Origin: Sphagnum compactum
Taxonomy: Eukaryota; Bryophyta; Sphagnopsida; Sphagnales
NCBI GenBank assembly: GCA_965153455.1
Contig: OZ234500.1
Coordinates: 5,828,001 to 5,892,000, forward strand
Reading direction: 5' to 3'
Length of the DNA: 64,000 nucleotides
Both the position numbers and the translations under genes were made by a program. The notes beneath the pieces are model-generated. The model made no database searches, had not been told where the DNA came from, and saw nothing but the letters and a program-made list of their open reading frames with translations. Position 1 is the stretch's first letter. Every line of letters starts with the position of its first letter. Positions 22,366 to 33,360 of the stretch are shown one piece after another.

Positions 22366-23513
22366 ATGTCTTCCTCCTCCGTTGTCTCCACTAGTGATTC
22401 ATCCTCCTCAAATGAAGGCACATCAGCTCATACGCAGGCAGAGGTGTCTCATTCTCCTCGTGGTCCACCTCGGCAGCTTTGCCAATGCACCAAGTGTGTT
22501 GGTCAGATTTCACAAAAGTCATATGGTTGTGCTCAACACATTCAGCGATTTGGGCGTCATTGTGGTCTTACCCCAGGAGCTTCTTCATCTCATGTGGTAA
22601 GTGTCATTTTACCATTGTCATTTTTCCTTTTTGATACATGTTATTTTTCATGAAATCCTCTTTGAAACTATTTTCACTTCCATGGTTTGTTGTGGTTTTT
22701 TGAATGTAATAGGGTTCCCGTATGACACCACCACCCTATGTTCTATCATATGGGGTTTTAGCTGCCATAGGAAATGCACTTTCGCATGCATTTGCTGTAG
22801 GGATTGGTACCTCTCATGAGGCCAGTAAGCCACATCATGAGGAAAGGCCACGTGTGCCCTCCATTAGGCAGCGATCCAAAGCACAACGTCCAAGTGAGGG
22901 TCATGCTAGGACTATTGTTGAAGGCAGATGGGGTATGTGTGAGTTCACTGGCAAATGTGCCAATATTATCCAGTCACGGAACCTTGCAGTTCTTGGGTTG
23001 CTTGATAATTTGCCCTATGATGAGGAGGTTGTGGTTTGGGGTAGACGATGGATTGTTAAGACCTCTACACTTGGAGAGAGGCATGGCTATGCAGTATATG
23101 CTTGTGAGGACATCATTGTAGAGGATTCAGCTAGTTGTCGTAGAGAGGGTCCTACTTTGTTCCCTTATGGTGGGCCTATCTATAAGAGAAAACATTGGAA
23201 CATGATCCTCACACAACATCCTGAGTGGAAGACCTTTGCTCTTAAGATGGACACATTTGCTGGTAGCACTAGGAGGCATAGTGATGGGAGGGTGATAGAT
23301 GGAGACCCCATACGTTCTGGAAACATTGCTGGTTTCATCAACAGTACAGTGGGGATTCAGCCTAAGCGTAGGGCTAATTGTGAATGGGTTTTTGTTGAAG
23401 GACCTCCTCCAGCACCATATGGCCAAACTTATCATGAAGACCATTACCTGGTTATAGCTACTAGGACCATCAGATCAGGAGATGAGTTGTTTACACACTA
23501 TGAGTGGAATTAG
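22366..23513 (+). CDS. SET-domain protein encoded inside the CACTA element
   Basis: Two exons, 22,366-22,596 and 22,713-23,513, join in phase across a GTAAGT...TAATAG intron and give 343 residues without a stop. Residues 1-77 are Ser-rich and hold a Cys/His cluster ('CQCTKC' at 39-44, then C55, H58, H65, C66). The C-terminal half is a SET fold: 'GYAVYACEDI' at 202-211 (G-x-G region, Ala replacing the second Gly), 'NIAGFINS' at 281-288 (NHS-type site), 'ANCEW' at 298-302, 'YLVIATRTIRSGDELFTHYE' at 322-341 with the terminal Tyr. SET proteins transfer methyl groups from S-adenosylmethionine to lysines, mostly on histones. The His of the usual NHS motif is absent, so activity is uncertain. The gene sits between the element's divergent promoter and its transposase. 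No pre-SET or post-SET cysteine cluster is seen. Confidence 0.72.
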
Positions 23514-23659
23514 GATTCCACCATTTCTGAACTATGTACTTTGTTTAAGACATAACATACCATATCTATATACATGCATTTTGGCATTTTTTATTTATAA
23601 TGTAATATGCAACTATGCTTGGTATATAGTTAAGATCTTCTGGATTTGGTATTACATAG

Positions 23660-26600
23660 AATATTCGGCCTTCTGAAGACATGCTGCCACAGAGGTTGAG
23701 AGCAACATATCGGGAAATGGGCATGCCACACAAATCAGACTCTTCATCAAATCATTCTTCATCAAATGGCTTGTCTGCTCATGATGAAGGTGTCTCTCAA
23801 CCAGTTCAGGAAGCACCACTGCCTGCAAACCAAGAACAAGCGATGGATGACTTCATGGTTGACTGGTTTGGACTTGACATAGTTGATGATATGTATGGCA
23901 ACCCACATGATGAAGGAGCCAATGCAGATGATCCACGTCATCAACATACTGCCCAGGGACAACGGCAGTGGCAAGAGGCGGAGGCACATGCTCAAACACC
24001 TATTTTTCAAGGTGCAAGGTTAAGCCGTTTAGTAGCCATACTGGGGTTGTTAAACATCCAAGCAAAACACAAGGCAAGCAATACTATGTTGTTAGACATT
24101 TTCCAGTATTGTCATAGCCTCTTGCTGCCCAAGGAAAATGTTTTGCCAGGATCTTGGAAGGAGGCTAAAAAAATCTTATCCTCCATAGGCATGGAGTATC
24201 AAATTGTCCATGCATGTGTTAATGACTGCATGTTATTTCATGGGAACAATGCCCATTTAACGGAGTGCAGTACATGTGAAGAGGCTCGATATGATCCTCA
24301 CATGCTTACAAAGAAGGTGCCCAGGAAATCAGTAAGGTGGTTTCCCATTATTCCTCGCTTGCTGCACATGTATCGATGTACAGACTTGGCCGAGTTAATG
24401 GTTTGGCATAAGAAACATCGATCAGAGCCTGGTGTTATGAGGTTATCGGTTGACTCTCCTGCTCACAAGCATGTGGAGTCAACATGGCCAGAGTTTGAGC
24501 GTGACCCTAAGCATGTGAGGTTGGGGTTAGCATCAGATGGTGTTAGTCCACATTCACTTGGAGGAAAGGGACGACCTACCTCTGTTTGGCCAGTTGTTGT
24601 CATGAATTACAACCTTCCTCCGTGGTTGTCTATGAAAAAAGGATTTTTGCTGCTTTCTCTTATTATCCCAGGGCCAAGTAAGGTGAAAAACCTAGACACC
24701 TACTTAGCACTAGTGGTCGATGAGCTCAAAACGCTGTGGGATGGAGTATGGGCATATGATGGGAGGAAGACCACTGGAGGAATACCACGTGTATTCAAGT
24801 TGAGGGCAATCTGCATGTGGACAATGCATGATTATCCTGGTAAGAAATCATGCACATGCCTCTATATATTTTTGTATTATTCTGTTTTGTGATTATTTGT
24901 TGCTCTAATATTTAGTTCTTCTACAATCAGGGTTTGGTTTTGTAAGTGGGCTGCAAACTCAAGGCTACAAGGCCTGCTCTACATGTGGCCCAAGTTTAGA
25001 GGACATGGCTAAATACTCAAGGCATCTTTGCAAAATTGTTTACCTTGGCCATACAAAGTTTCTACCACTGGGACATGATATGAGATCAGACCCACTTTTA
25101 TTTTCATCTTTTGACATGCCTTATGGTGATGAGCGTGATATTCCAGAACCTACCACTTTTGCATATTGGAGGGATGTGGCCAATAGAGTTATTGACCCAA
25201 ATGATTCTATGGTGTTTGAGGGTAGTGGATTGACAAGGTGGGGTATACTCAACAGCTCGCCCTACTGGGGTGAGTTGAAAATACGTCATCTCTTGGACCC
25301 CATGCACATTGAGGGAAATGTGGGAAAGGCTATCATAAAACAGCTCTATGGAGAGAAGGACAGTAACTTTAGGGAGGCCTGTGAGGATTTTGAGAGGTAT
25401 CCCGATGTGTGGATTACTGTTGATCCTAACACAGGTATTGAGCAGCGACCATTAGCTCCATGGACACTTACTACACAGGAAAGAAAAGACTTTCGAAATC
25501 GCATAGGAGAGATGCGATTCCCTACAGGTTTGAACTTTGATGGCAAGGGTTGAATTTAGAAGTACTCTGTTGCTTTTATTTATATTTAAATCTGTATGCC
25601 TTATACTGGAAAAAGAGTTTGAAGTATAGAATGTTATCTGTTGGATGTCTAGAATACTTTTGTATAATTTTATGGATCCTTGTTGCAGGTTATGGAGCTA
25701 ATCTTCAAAAAGCTTTTGGTAGGGACGATGACCACAAGTGGCCAAGGTATCTGAAGACACATGACTATCATCGTTTACTACAGCACATATTGCCTGTGGC
25801 AATAATAGGCTTAGCAAGTGCAGAAGTACAAGATGCTCTTTGGTCACTAGGATATCTGTTGAGATGGGTATGCTCAAAGGAGTTATTTGTAGAGGAGATT
25901 CCAAGAATGAGGGTAATAGCAGCAGAGGTGGTATGCAAGTTGGAAAAGGCCTTCCCTCCATCATTTTTTGATTGTCAAGTGCATTTACTAGTTCACCTTG
26001 TGGATGAAATAGCCATTGCTGGTCTTGTGCATTGTCGGTGGATGTATTGGCTTGAAAGATATATGGCAGTATTAAAGGGTTATGTCCATAACCATGCACG
26101 AGTGGAGGGAAGCATGGCAACAGGACACTTGGCAGCAGAGAGCATGTTTTATTGCACCAACATCTTGGCCACTATAGATCCATCATGTCCTCATGTCTGG
26201 ATGGAGGAAAGAGAAGAGGAGGAAGACCGTTTGACTGGTGCCATCAAAACACGTATGTTATTACCTACAGAGTTAATTCAGCTGACCACATTCATGTTGA
26301 ATAATAGCAATGTCATGGAAGAGTGGAGGAACTTCTATGAGAATGCCAAAAGTATGAGTGGGAGATCAAGGATTTTTCCTACGTTTCATAAGTACATGAA
26401 AGAGAAGTTGGCTGAAGTGGATCAATTGTTGGCACAAGGAGAAAGTATAACATGTTTTCAAGAGATCACAGATGATGTTCGCACCATTGTTCATGGACCA
26501 CTGAGAGTTGTGACAACACGTTCAGCAATGTGGACACAAGGAAGACATTTCAGGTATTTATTTTTTCTATTTCATTAGGCATATTAACTCATCTTCACAT

Positions 26601-27190
26601 TCCAGACAAATTTTTTAGAATGTTCTAAGATGATTTTTATGGGCATGAAGTTTTTATTATCATATAAGTTGTTGACTCATAATGCCTAACACAATATTAA
26701 TTTCAGGATTTCTAGTTTGGATGAAAAGAGGGGCCGCACCTTTGACTGTGGAGTTCAAGGGCAATTCATTCAGGACTCTAGAAGCAGTCGGCATGACAGG
26801 AATATTGTTTGAGATATTGTGCCACATTATGGAAAGCTGGAAAAGATCTTGGTGGTATCTTATGATGCACATTCAAAGTTTGAAGAGTATGTGTTTAAGT
26901 GCAAGTGGTTTAAAGTGAACCTTGCTGGTGCAAATTGCACTGTAGTTCAAGATGAGTGCGGACACACACGGTTAAAGACATCTGCCACCAGTTATCAGCC
27001 ATCTCATTGGCAAACTTCAGAGCCATTTACTTTTCCCAGTCATGTAGAACAATGTTTTTATCTTCCTTATCCCCCAAACCCAGAGGAGTGGTCACTTGTT
27101 GTCACATATGTGCCACGGTCCCGTTCTATTCTAGGTGAGAAACCAGAGGTTGTGTTTACAACCTCTGAGGTGGATGATGACCACGTATAA
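23660..27190 (+). pseudogene. CACTA transposase (Transposase_21, DUF4218, DUF4216), one nonsense codon
   Basis: Four exons join in phase: 23,681 (ATG; or acceptor at 23,660)-24,839, 24,931-25,527, 25,689-26,553, 26,707-27,190. Together they give 1,035 codons. The Transposase_21 core spans about residues 115-575, with 'VHACVNDCMLF', 'LGLASDGVSPHS' (Asp about 286), 'NLPPWLSMKKGF' and 'IRHLLDPMHIEGNV' (Asp about 509). DUF4218 follows at about 605-745 ('LKTHDYHRLLQHILPVAI', 'PPSFFDCQVHLLVHLVDEI', 'RWMYWLERYMAVLKGYVHN'). DUF4216 lies at the C-terminus ('PHYGKLEKILVV', 'VFKCKWFKV'). This domain order is standard for plant CACTA transposases, which cut and paste DNA between CACTA termini. One TGA at 26,810-26,812 (codon 909) interrupts exon 4; a CGA-to-TGA change would explain it. 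Everything else is open, so the copy is young. Confidence 0.88.
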
Positions 27191-27449
27191 TGTACTACTC
27201 ATTATTTTTATGCAAATTGCCATTGAGGCTTGTGGTTCTATATTACTGCACAATGTTCATTGTGTCATTTTCTACCTATTATGCTCCATTGTGTAATTTT
27301 ATTTTTAAGAATAGGAGCACTGCTATGCGTACTTTAATGATATTTTCACTTAGTCTGCCAAAATAGATTATAATAATGGTTAAGTGGATTTATAGCTTCC
27401 ATTTGGTTTAAAAGATTTTTTATTTTTTTTATGGCGTTTTGGGAATCAG

Positions 27450-27921
27450 ATGACATTGCGAAACCTTTTGCGAAACTTCCTTCTCCAGTAACCCTTTCAC
27501 TAATTTGCGAGCTAACGCACATCGCAACTTGCGATACGTACACCACTGGAAAGTTTTGTAAAAATTTGTGAGAGGTTTGCGATACATATTCAAACGCAAA
27601 ATGCGAGGCGCCGAATAATGCAAGCTTGCGATGTCTTGTGACTCTCAAAGTTTGTAGCGATACTTTGTGTATTGTAAAATGTGCGATGTTTTGAGTATGA
27701 TTAAACGTTGCGAAGTGTGGAATATCGCTAGGGTGGACGGAGACTTAGCGGGTCGTAAAGTTTTGTTTGTGGTATATGTCGCAAAAGTGTTGCGATGAAA
27801 TAAGGTACATTATAAATTAGCGATGGGTGTCGCATTGCAAATATGGCAGGTTGTTTTTGCTTCGCAAACCCTTCAGGTTTTTTGTTTGGCCCTTCGCAAA
27901 AAGGCATAATATATAGTAGTG
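27450..27921. promoter_or_regulatory. 3' subterminal TTGCGA/TCGCAA motif cluster and CACTA-type right terminus
   Basis: About a dozen TTGCGA/TCGCAA/TTCGCAA words in both orientations lie between 27,456 and 27,900. The last 10 bases, TATAGTAGTG, give CACTACTATA on the opposite strand, the expected end of a CACTA element. Dense subterminal motifs next to the terminus match the En/Spm architecture. Confidence 0.6.
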
Positions 27922-27968
27922 TGGGCCATAATTAAGAAGTGAAAAAATTGCTAACATATAAAAAACAA

Positions 27969-28618
27969 GGGCAAGCCTATCCTTGGGTGGTACCACTAAA
28001 AACATCACATCTTGATTTTCCTGGACCCATCGAACTTTGAACATCATAAAAAACACTTAAATAAACATTTTTATAAAAAACATTTACAAAAACATTTATT
28101 AAGTTCCATAGAATTTGAAATCTTAATAATATCAAGAATATTGTGTATTTTGACGTTCATAATCATTGCATTCAAGAAAAGTTTCAAGAATGCAACACTA
28201 GTTTTTTTCCTTGAAATTTTTTGTTAGGACCAAAATTTGAAACTTGATTTCAGAATTTTCTCGTGAATTTTTTTCCTAAAGTAATTTGAAAGTCATTTTA
28301 TTTTTAGGTTTTTATTAGACAATTAACGGATTAAATATAATTTAGTTACGAATTTTCAAAGTTGAGGTTATTGATTTTTTAAAGGGCCATTTTCATCAGA
28401 AATACAATTTTTAAAAAATTTCCAATTCTTTTATTCCTAAATAAAATTCAAGCCATTTATTAATGCCTAAAATGGATAGACATGAAAAAATAATCATTTA
28501 TAGTTGTGAAAACATTTAAAAGAAAAGGGCCCAAAAAAATGATTTTGTTGTTAAATTTGGTTCCTTAACCATCTTTTGAGATGGTTTCTAGTGGTACCAC
28601 CTAAGGATGTGTTCACCC
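27969..28618 (+). mobile_element. 650-bp MITE-like element, copy 1
   Basis: Terminal inverted repeats of about 35 bases start GGGCAAGCCTATCCTTGGG (left) and, read on the other strand, GGGTGAACACATCCTTAGG (right). Both continue with TGGTACCACTA. The element is flanked by a perfect 4-base duplication, ACAA. The interior is AT-rich with no ORF of note. A second copy at 46,450-47,093 is about 80% similar along its whole length, in opposite orientation, which proves a mobile unit with these exact ends. Confidence 0.8.
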
Positions 28619-28629
28619 ACAAATTGGCA

Positions 28630-30318
28630 AGTTGATGAAAATGATGAAAAAAATCACTACATCAATCTAAGTTCAAAGTAACAAGTTCACTTCAAAGACT
28701 CATTAAATCCATTGATTATGCATTAATCACTAAAGGTCGGGAAGGGAATGAACCTATAATTCTAAAAAAAACTTTAATAAGACTAGATGCAAATAAGCAG
28801 AAAGAAGTGATATGGGAGGAATATACATCCTTAAAGAAGAACAAAACATGGGTACTCACCAAGTTACCTAATGGAAAAAATTTGGTTGGATGCAAATGGG
28901 TGTTTAAAGTCAAATTAAAATCTATTGGTTGCATAGACTATTACAAAAAACCTCTTGTAACCAAAGGATATTCTCAAGTGGTTGGCATAGATTACCAAGA
29001 AATGTTTTCACTTGTGGTAAAAATAACATCAACAAAAGCTTTAATGGCAATTGTAGCAGAATTTTTTTTGGAATTACATTAGATGGATGTAAAGATTGTG
29101 TTTCAAAATGGATATCTAGAGGAGGATATCTATATGCAACAACCAAACGGTTATGTGAAACTAGGTACAAAACACTTGGTTTGCCAATTAAGAAATATGG
29201 ATTAAAATAATCCTTTGTTGCATCGTATGAATGAATAGACTCCTATTTATTCAAAGAAAAATTCATGAAAAAATAACTAACACTAATGTTTATATCAAAC
29301 CATAAGAGGAGGTTTATGTGATTTTAACATTATATGTTGATGATGCAATCATAATTAGTAATAGTTTATAGTTATTACAAGAAACAAAACAATATTTGTT
29401 TAAAGAATTTGAAATGGTTGATATGGGACCATTGCAATATTTTCTTGGTATCCAGGTTCAAAGGAACATGACAACCATGACAATACATTTACATTAGCAT
29501 AAATATATAATTGCATTAAAACAATTCCATATGGAAAAAACTAAGCCAGTAAGTATTCTAGTTGAAGTAGGAGTGACAGTCACATGCTCAAATTAACAAC
29601 CAACAACCTTAGAATAAGATGAAATGAAGCATGTGCCTTATCAATTAATGGTGGGTAGCCTCGTATATGCCATGGTATGCACAAGACCAAACATTTGTTT
29701 TGCAGTGGGAGGTGTTTTTTGACATCTTTCAAATCCTAACAAACAACATTGGACAACTGTAAAACGTATCATGAGATACTTACAAGGGACTTTGACACAA
29801 GGGATCACATATCAAGGTAATTTCGTATCTAAAAAAAATCAAATCCAACTTGTTGGCTGTATGGATTTTGATTGTGGAAGAAATGTAGATTATAGAAGGT
29901 ATATTACTAGATATTGTTTTAAATTATTAGGTGGAGCAATAAGTTACAGCAACAAAAAGAAAAACACAATTTTACTTTTTCAAGCATAGAAGTTGAATAC
30001 ATGGTAGTGACACATACAATGAAAGAAACAGTTTGGCTTTGACCTTTTAATGCAAATTTGAGAGAAACCCAAACAAATTCCACAATTATTTATTATGATA
30101 ACCAAAGTGTAATTGCATTGACTCTTAATCTTAAGTATCATGCACGTACTAAGCACATTGAAATATATTATCATTTTGTTCGAGAAAAAGTAGCATCTAA
30201 AGATGTGATGTTACAATATTACCCAACAGAAGAAATGATAGCTGATGTCTTCAATAAAAGATTGCCAAAGGAGAAATATCATTGGTGTTGTGCAACAACA
30301 AAGTTGAAAAACATTTAA
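28630..30318 (+). pseudogene. Ty1/copia reverse transcriptase and RNase H remnant
   Basis: The translation starts with copia RT signatures ('NKTWVLTKLPNGKNLVGCKW', 'KGYSQVVGIDYQEMFSLVVK', 'QMDVKIVFQNGYLEEDIYMQ'). It continues with 'LYVDDAIIISN' near 29,330 (polymerase YVDD intact) and 'MGPLQYFLGIQV'. RNase H follows ('RIMRYLQGT', 'STIIYYDNQSVIALT', 'RTKHIEIYYHFVREKV', 'MIADVFNKRLPK'). Multiple stops and frame changes mark it as a relic. Gag, protease and integrase are missing on this side; the MITE copy occupies the position just upstream. Confidence 0.85.
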
Positions 30319-30360
30319 ACTTGAGTTTACAAAAGAAGACAATACCTAATTAGTCAATTT

Positions 30361-30370
30361 AGTGGGGGTG
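30361..30370 (+). other. Candidate polypurine tract / 3' LTR start of the copia remnant
   Basis: AGTGGGGG followed by TGAAAGC lies about 45 bases after the RNase H end, where copia elements keep their polypurine tract and the TG that begins the 3' LTR. The far end of the LTR was not identified. Confidence 0.4.
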
Positions 30371-31015
30371 AAAGCATGGTAAAGTATTAAAAAACAATTG
30401 ACGAAAAAATATCACGTTTAAAAAAAAGTAGTTTTTCACCAAAACACAAGAAAATAGATTCAAATTGTACTAAAATTTCATTTTGAAAATGTTAAGGCCC
30501 CTTGGTAAATAACCAAGTTTGTAGATGAAATAAAAGTTTAATAAATTCATGTCCAAGGGAGGTGATCTTTAAAACCGCCAAAATTCAACTACTAGTAAGT
30601 CAAATAAATTTTGAAGTATTGCAATTTTCGGTAAAGGAATCACATTACTGGATTTGAAGTGGGGGTAAACACCTACAACCACTTTAGATATCAAAACACA
30701 AACTTAAAACTCATTTGATAGCAAAAAGATAACCATGGAAAAACACACACATTGAATGAACATACTCGAGAACATAAAACCTTGTGGAGAAATACCCCTT
30801 TCATAAAAAACACTGATTACTTCAATAAAGAAGGTAAAAAGTTCAAAAGGTTTGAACTTTCTCCACAATTAGGCTTGAAGAAACTTTGTACAATTTTTTT
30901 TTTCATGAGAAAGAGAAAAACTAAAAATCCCCTAAATATATACCTTTCAAACCTTATAAAAAAAAATCTTAACTACCAATCCAACTAATCGTTTCTAGAT
31001 TTTTGATTCTAAAAA
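30371..31015. other. Probable copia 3' LTR remnant or spacer, no gene
   Basis: AT-rich with no coding signal. If the polypurine tract assignment is right, part of this is a decayed LTR, but without a second LTR copy the extent cannot be set. Confidence 0.3.
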
Positions 31016-31019
31016 TAAA

Positions 31020-31225
31020 CATTTCCAAATCCAATTTTGGTTAAGACAAATCCGATTTCAGTTCCATAAATCCAATTTTGATTACACTAATCTAGTTTTG
31101 GTTACACTAATCTGGTTTCAGTTATCTAAATTTGGTTTCAATTCCATAAATTTGGTTTTAATTACATTGATTTAGTGAAGATTCTATTGGATTTGGTTAT
31201 AAAAATCGATTTTGGTTACAAAATG
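31020..31225 (+). repeat. Degenerate short tandem repeat (TTTTGGTTA.A...AATC words)
   Basis: About ten imperfect units of 18-22 bases built on 'AATCCGATTT' / 'TTTGGTTACA' variants run across 200 bases. Low-complexity array; no gene. Confidence 0.5.
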
Positions 31226-31831
31226 TTTTTCACTTCAACATTATCTTCCCTTCTAAGTAGGATTACGTCTTCAGAATCGCAAAACAAAGTAACAAAATTT
31301 CCAGCTTTTCATGTACAATTGATGATCAAGCCAATTTGTGTATGGGCAGTAGCAACCTGACAAGAAGTCTTGCCCTATTCAACTAGATGCCTGAGCACCG
31401 TAGAGACAGTGTTGTTGTGATGATGCCCTGCTCTCTGACTTTCATCTTGCAAAATGATCACAAGAGTAGATTGTGACAAAAAGTATCAACCAGATATGTG
31501 CGGAAATAAGCAGGAGAAAATAGAAAGAGTTTGCAGCCTGTCTGCCTGCAAGGGACGTCTTATCTAGGTCTGGCTCCACTATGTTTATGTACAGTGTTGG
31601 CTGCCCCCCCGCCCTTAAAGCTTGTGTTTTCACCTTTGTTGCAGTCTTCAACACTTTTCTGTGGGGTCAGAGGTTGCAATTCTTGGACTAACTGATTTCG
31701 AAACTTATCACCTGTAGTCATTCTTTCCTTTTGTTGGTAGAGACCATATCTAATCTTCTTCCACAAGGAGAAGGTGCCTTGCAATATTAGGCTGAACAGG
31801 TATTAACAGTTCATATGTTTGTCTGCTACAG

Positions 31832-33050
31832 CCAGAACATCAGCGAATGATCGCAGATGCTGGAGCCCTTCCATTTCTTGTGGGATTGTTATGGAGACAG
31901 GGCAGTATATCTAACCATCGGATTGCAAATGGCGTGGTGCGTCGAGCAGCAAATGCTATAACAAATCTTGCACATGAGAATGCACATATCAAAACTCGTG
32001 AGGTACGGAACGTTTTTAGATTTCCTTGTGAGACACATGAACCGGCATATATATGAACCCCAACGTGGGGCGGTCCGACCTCTGATAAGGATGCTTGAAG
32101 CTTCAGATCCTCGACTCGGTGAAACGGCAGCATTTGCTTTGGGTCGTCTAGCTCAGGTTCTGATAGCTGTGGCCCTGGTTTTTGCATCGATCGAGAATCT
32201 AGTGTTTCTGAGTCTACAAAGTGCTGAAATTGTAACACTTGTTCTCATAGTCCTCACAGAACACACATAATCGAGCTGGAATTGTCCACAATGGTGGGCC
32301 GAAGCGCTTGCTTGAACTTCTGGATTGAAAGAATGGATTTTTGCAGCATAATGCAGCTTTTGCTCTGTATGGCTTGGCTGATAATGAGGTGAGAACTGGA
32401 CTTACATGTGTTAGGACTACTTAGGTATTTTTAGTCACAGGATGTACTTGCTTCACTAAAACAATTCATTCTAGTAGCTGTATATGAGCAGTTTGGACAT
32501 GTACATGAAGAGGGGTGATATATTTACACATGATTGCTTGGAAATGCTCATGCTTACAGTCATTTATGGTTGAACTAGTGGTGGCGTTCTTTCACTGAGT
32601 CTTTGATACTTGTGTATTGCAGGACAATGTGTCTGATATAGTCAAGGAAGGTGGAGTTCAAAGGCTCTTTGATGGTGAACTTATTGTGCAAGTAGTTTTG
32701 TGGTGCTTACCTGCCTGTGTCTACAAGAAAATTGTGTCAGATCCTTCTAGCTTTTGATTTGGGTTTTTAGGAAGTGGGGCTTTATGTATATATTTTCTTA
32801 GTGCTGTGCTATTCCTAGGACTATGATGTATGTGTGCAACCAAGAAGATGGTTTATTCCTGAGAGTTATTCAATTGGTGGATTGCTTAGCCTTGTTGTGA
32901 TATATTCTAGAATGGCAGAAAACATTAGTAAATATTCAGTATCAAGATTGAATTTACCCAGTTGTAATTTAATTCTTTCATCTGGTGCAGGCATCAAAGG
33001 ACTGTGTACAGAAAACATTGAAGAGGTTGGAAGAAAAAATGCATGGAAGG
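31832..33050 (+). pseudogene. ARIA-like armadillo/BTB protein pseudogene with missing exons
   Basis: Five segments with intact splice sites encode armadillo repeats of the plant ARIA/ABAP1 family. A 31,832-32,002 ('RMIADAGALPFLVGLL', 'VVRRAANAITNLAHENAHIK'). B about 32,030-32,156 ('PQRGAVRPLIRMLEASDPRL', 'AAFALGRLAQ'). C 32,260-32,388 ('NRAGIVHNGGPKRLLELLD', 'LQHNAAFALYGLADNE'). D 32,623-32,691 ('DNVSDIVKEGGVQRLFDGEL'). E 32,991-33,050 ('ASKDCVQKTLKRLEEKMHGR'). In this family several armadillo repeats lie between segments A and B; they are absent here, and A joins B across 30 non-homologous bases. Exon C has a TGA at 32,326. No N-terminal repeats or BTB domain are found. Retained introns exclude a processed copy. 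ARIA binds an ABA-response transcription factor; this copy cannot. Confidence 0.85.
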
Positions 33051-33360
33051 GTAAGCAAATGTGTTAGTTTTTTGGGTGTTCAGATTAAGATACCGGCAGC
33101 AAGCTTTGCAGAGAGGGGAGTGCAGACATTTATTCTCCTCGCGTTGCACTGGTTCTAGGATGCCGAAGTACCGCCATTTGTGAGATCGGGTAAGTATTTG
33201 TGAAACTGGACGTGGTGTTATATCTTCTTCCCTTTCTTTTATGTTCTTTCTAGAGAGTCGGCGAGTTCTTAGAAGTACATCGTGTGAATGACCTTTGCTT
33301 TGTCTTTTGAAGTGCTTGTAAATGTTGTGTGAATGTTTGTGTGTGTCCTTCTTTACAAAG

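Larger units (their letters stand above)
19749..27921 (+). mobile_element. CACTA (En/Spm) DNA transposon carrying a SET-domain gene
   Basis: Three genes form a compact cluster: a TNPA-like gene on the - strand (19,945-21,785), then on the + strand a SET-domain gene (22,366-23,513) and a CACTA transposase (23,660/23,681-27,190). TTGCGA/TCGCAA motif clusters flank and separate them, as expected of subterminal binding sites in En/Spm elements. The right terminus is proposed at 27,921, where TATAGTAGTG gives CACTACTATA on the complementary strand. The left terminus was not identified; 19,749 is the start of a block shared in inverted orientation with 43.6 kb. One TGA in the transposase and one frameshift plus stops in the TNPA-like gene suggest a fairly recent but inactive copy. 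Confidence 0.7.

Noticed and set aside
22722-24839. SET domain and transposase as one fusion protein
   Set aside because: The SET frame ends in TAG at 23,511-23,513 and I see no in-phase donor just before it; two products are more likely.
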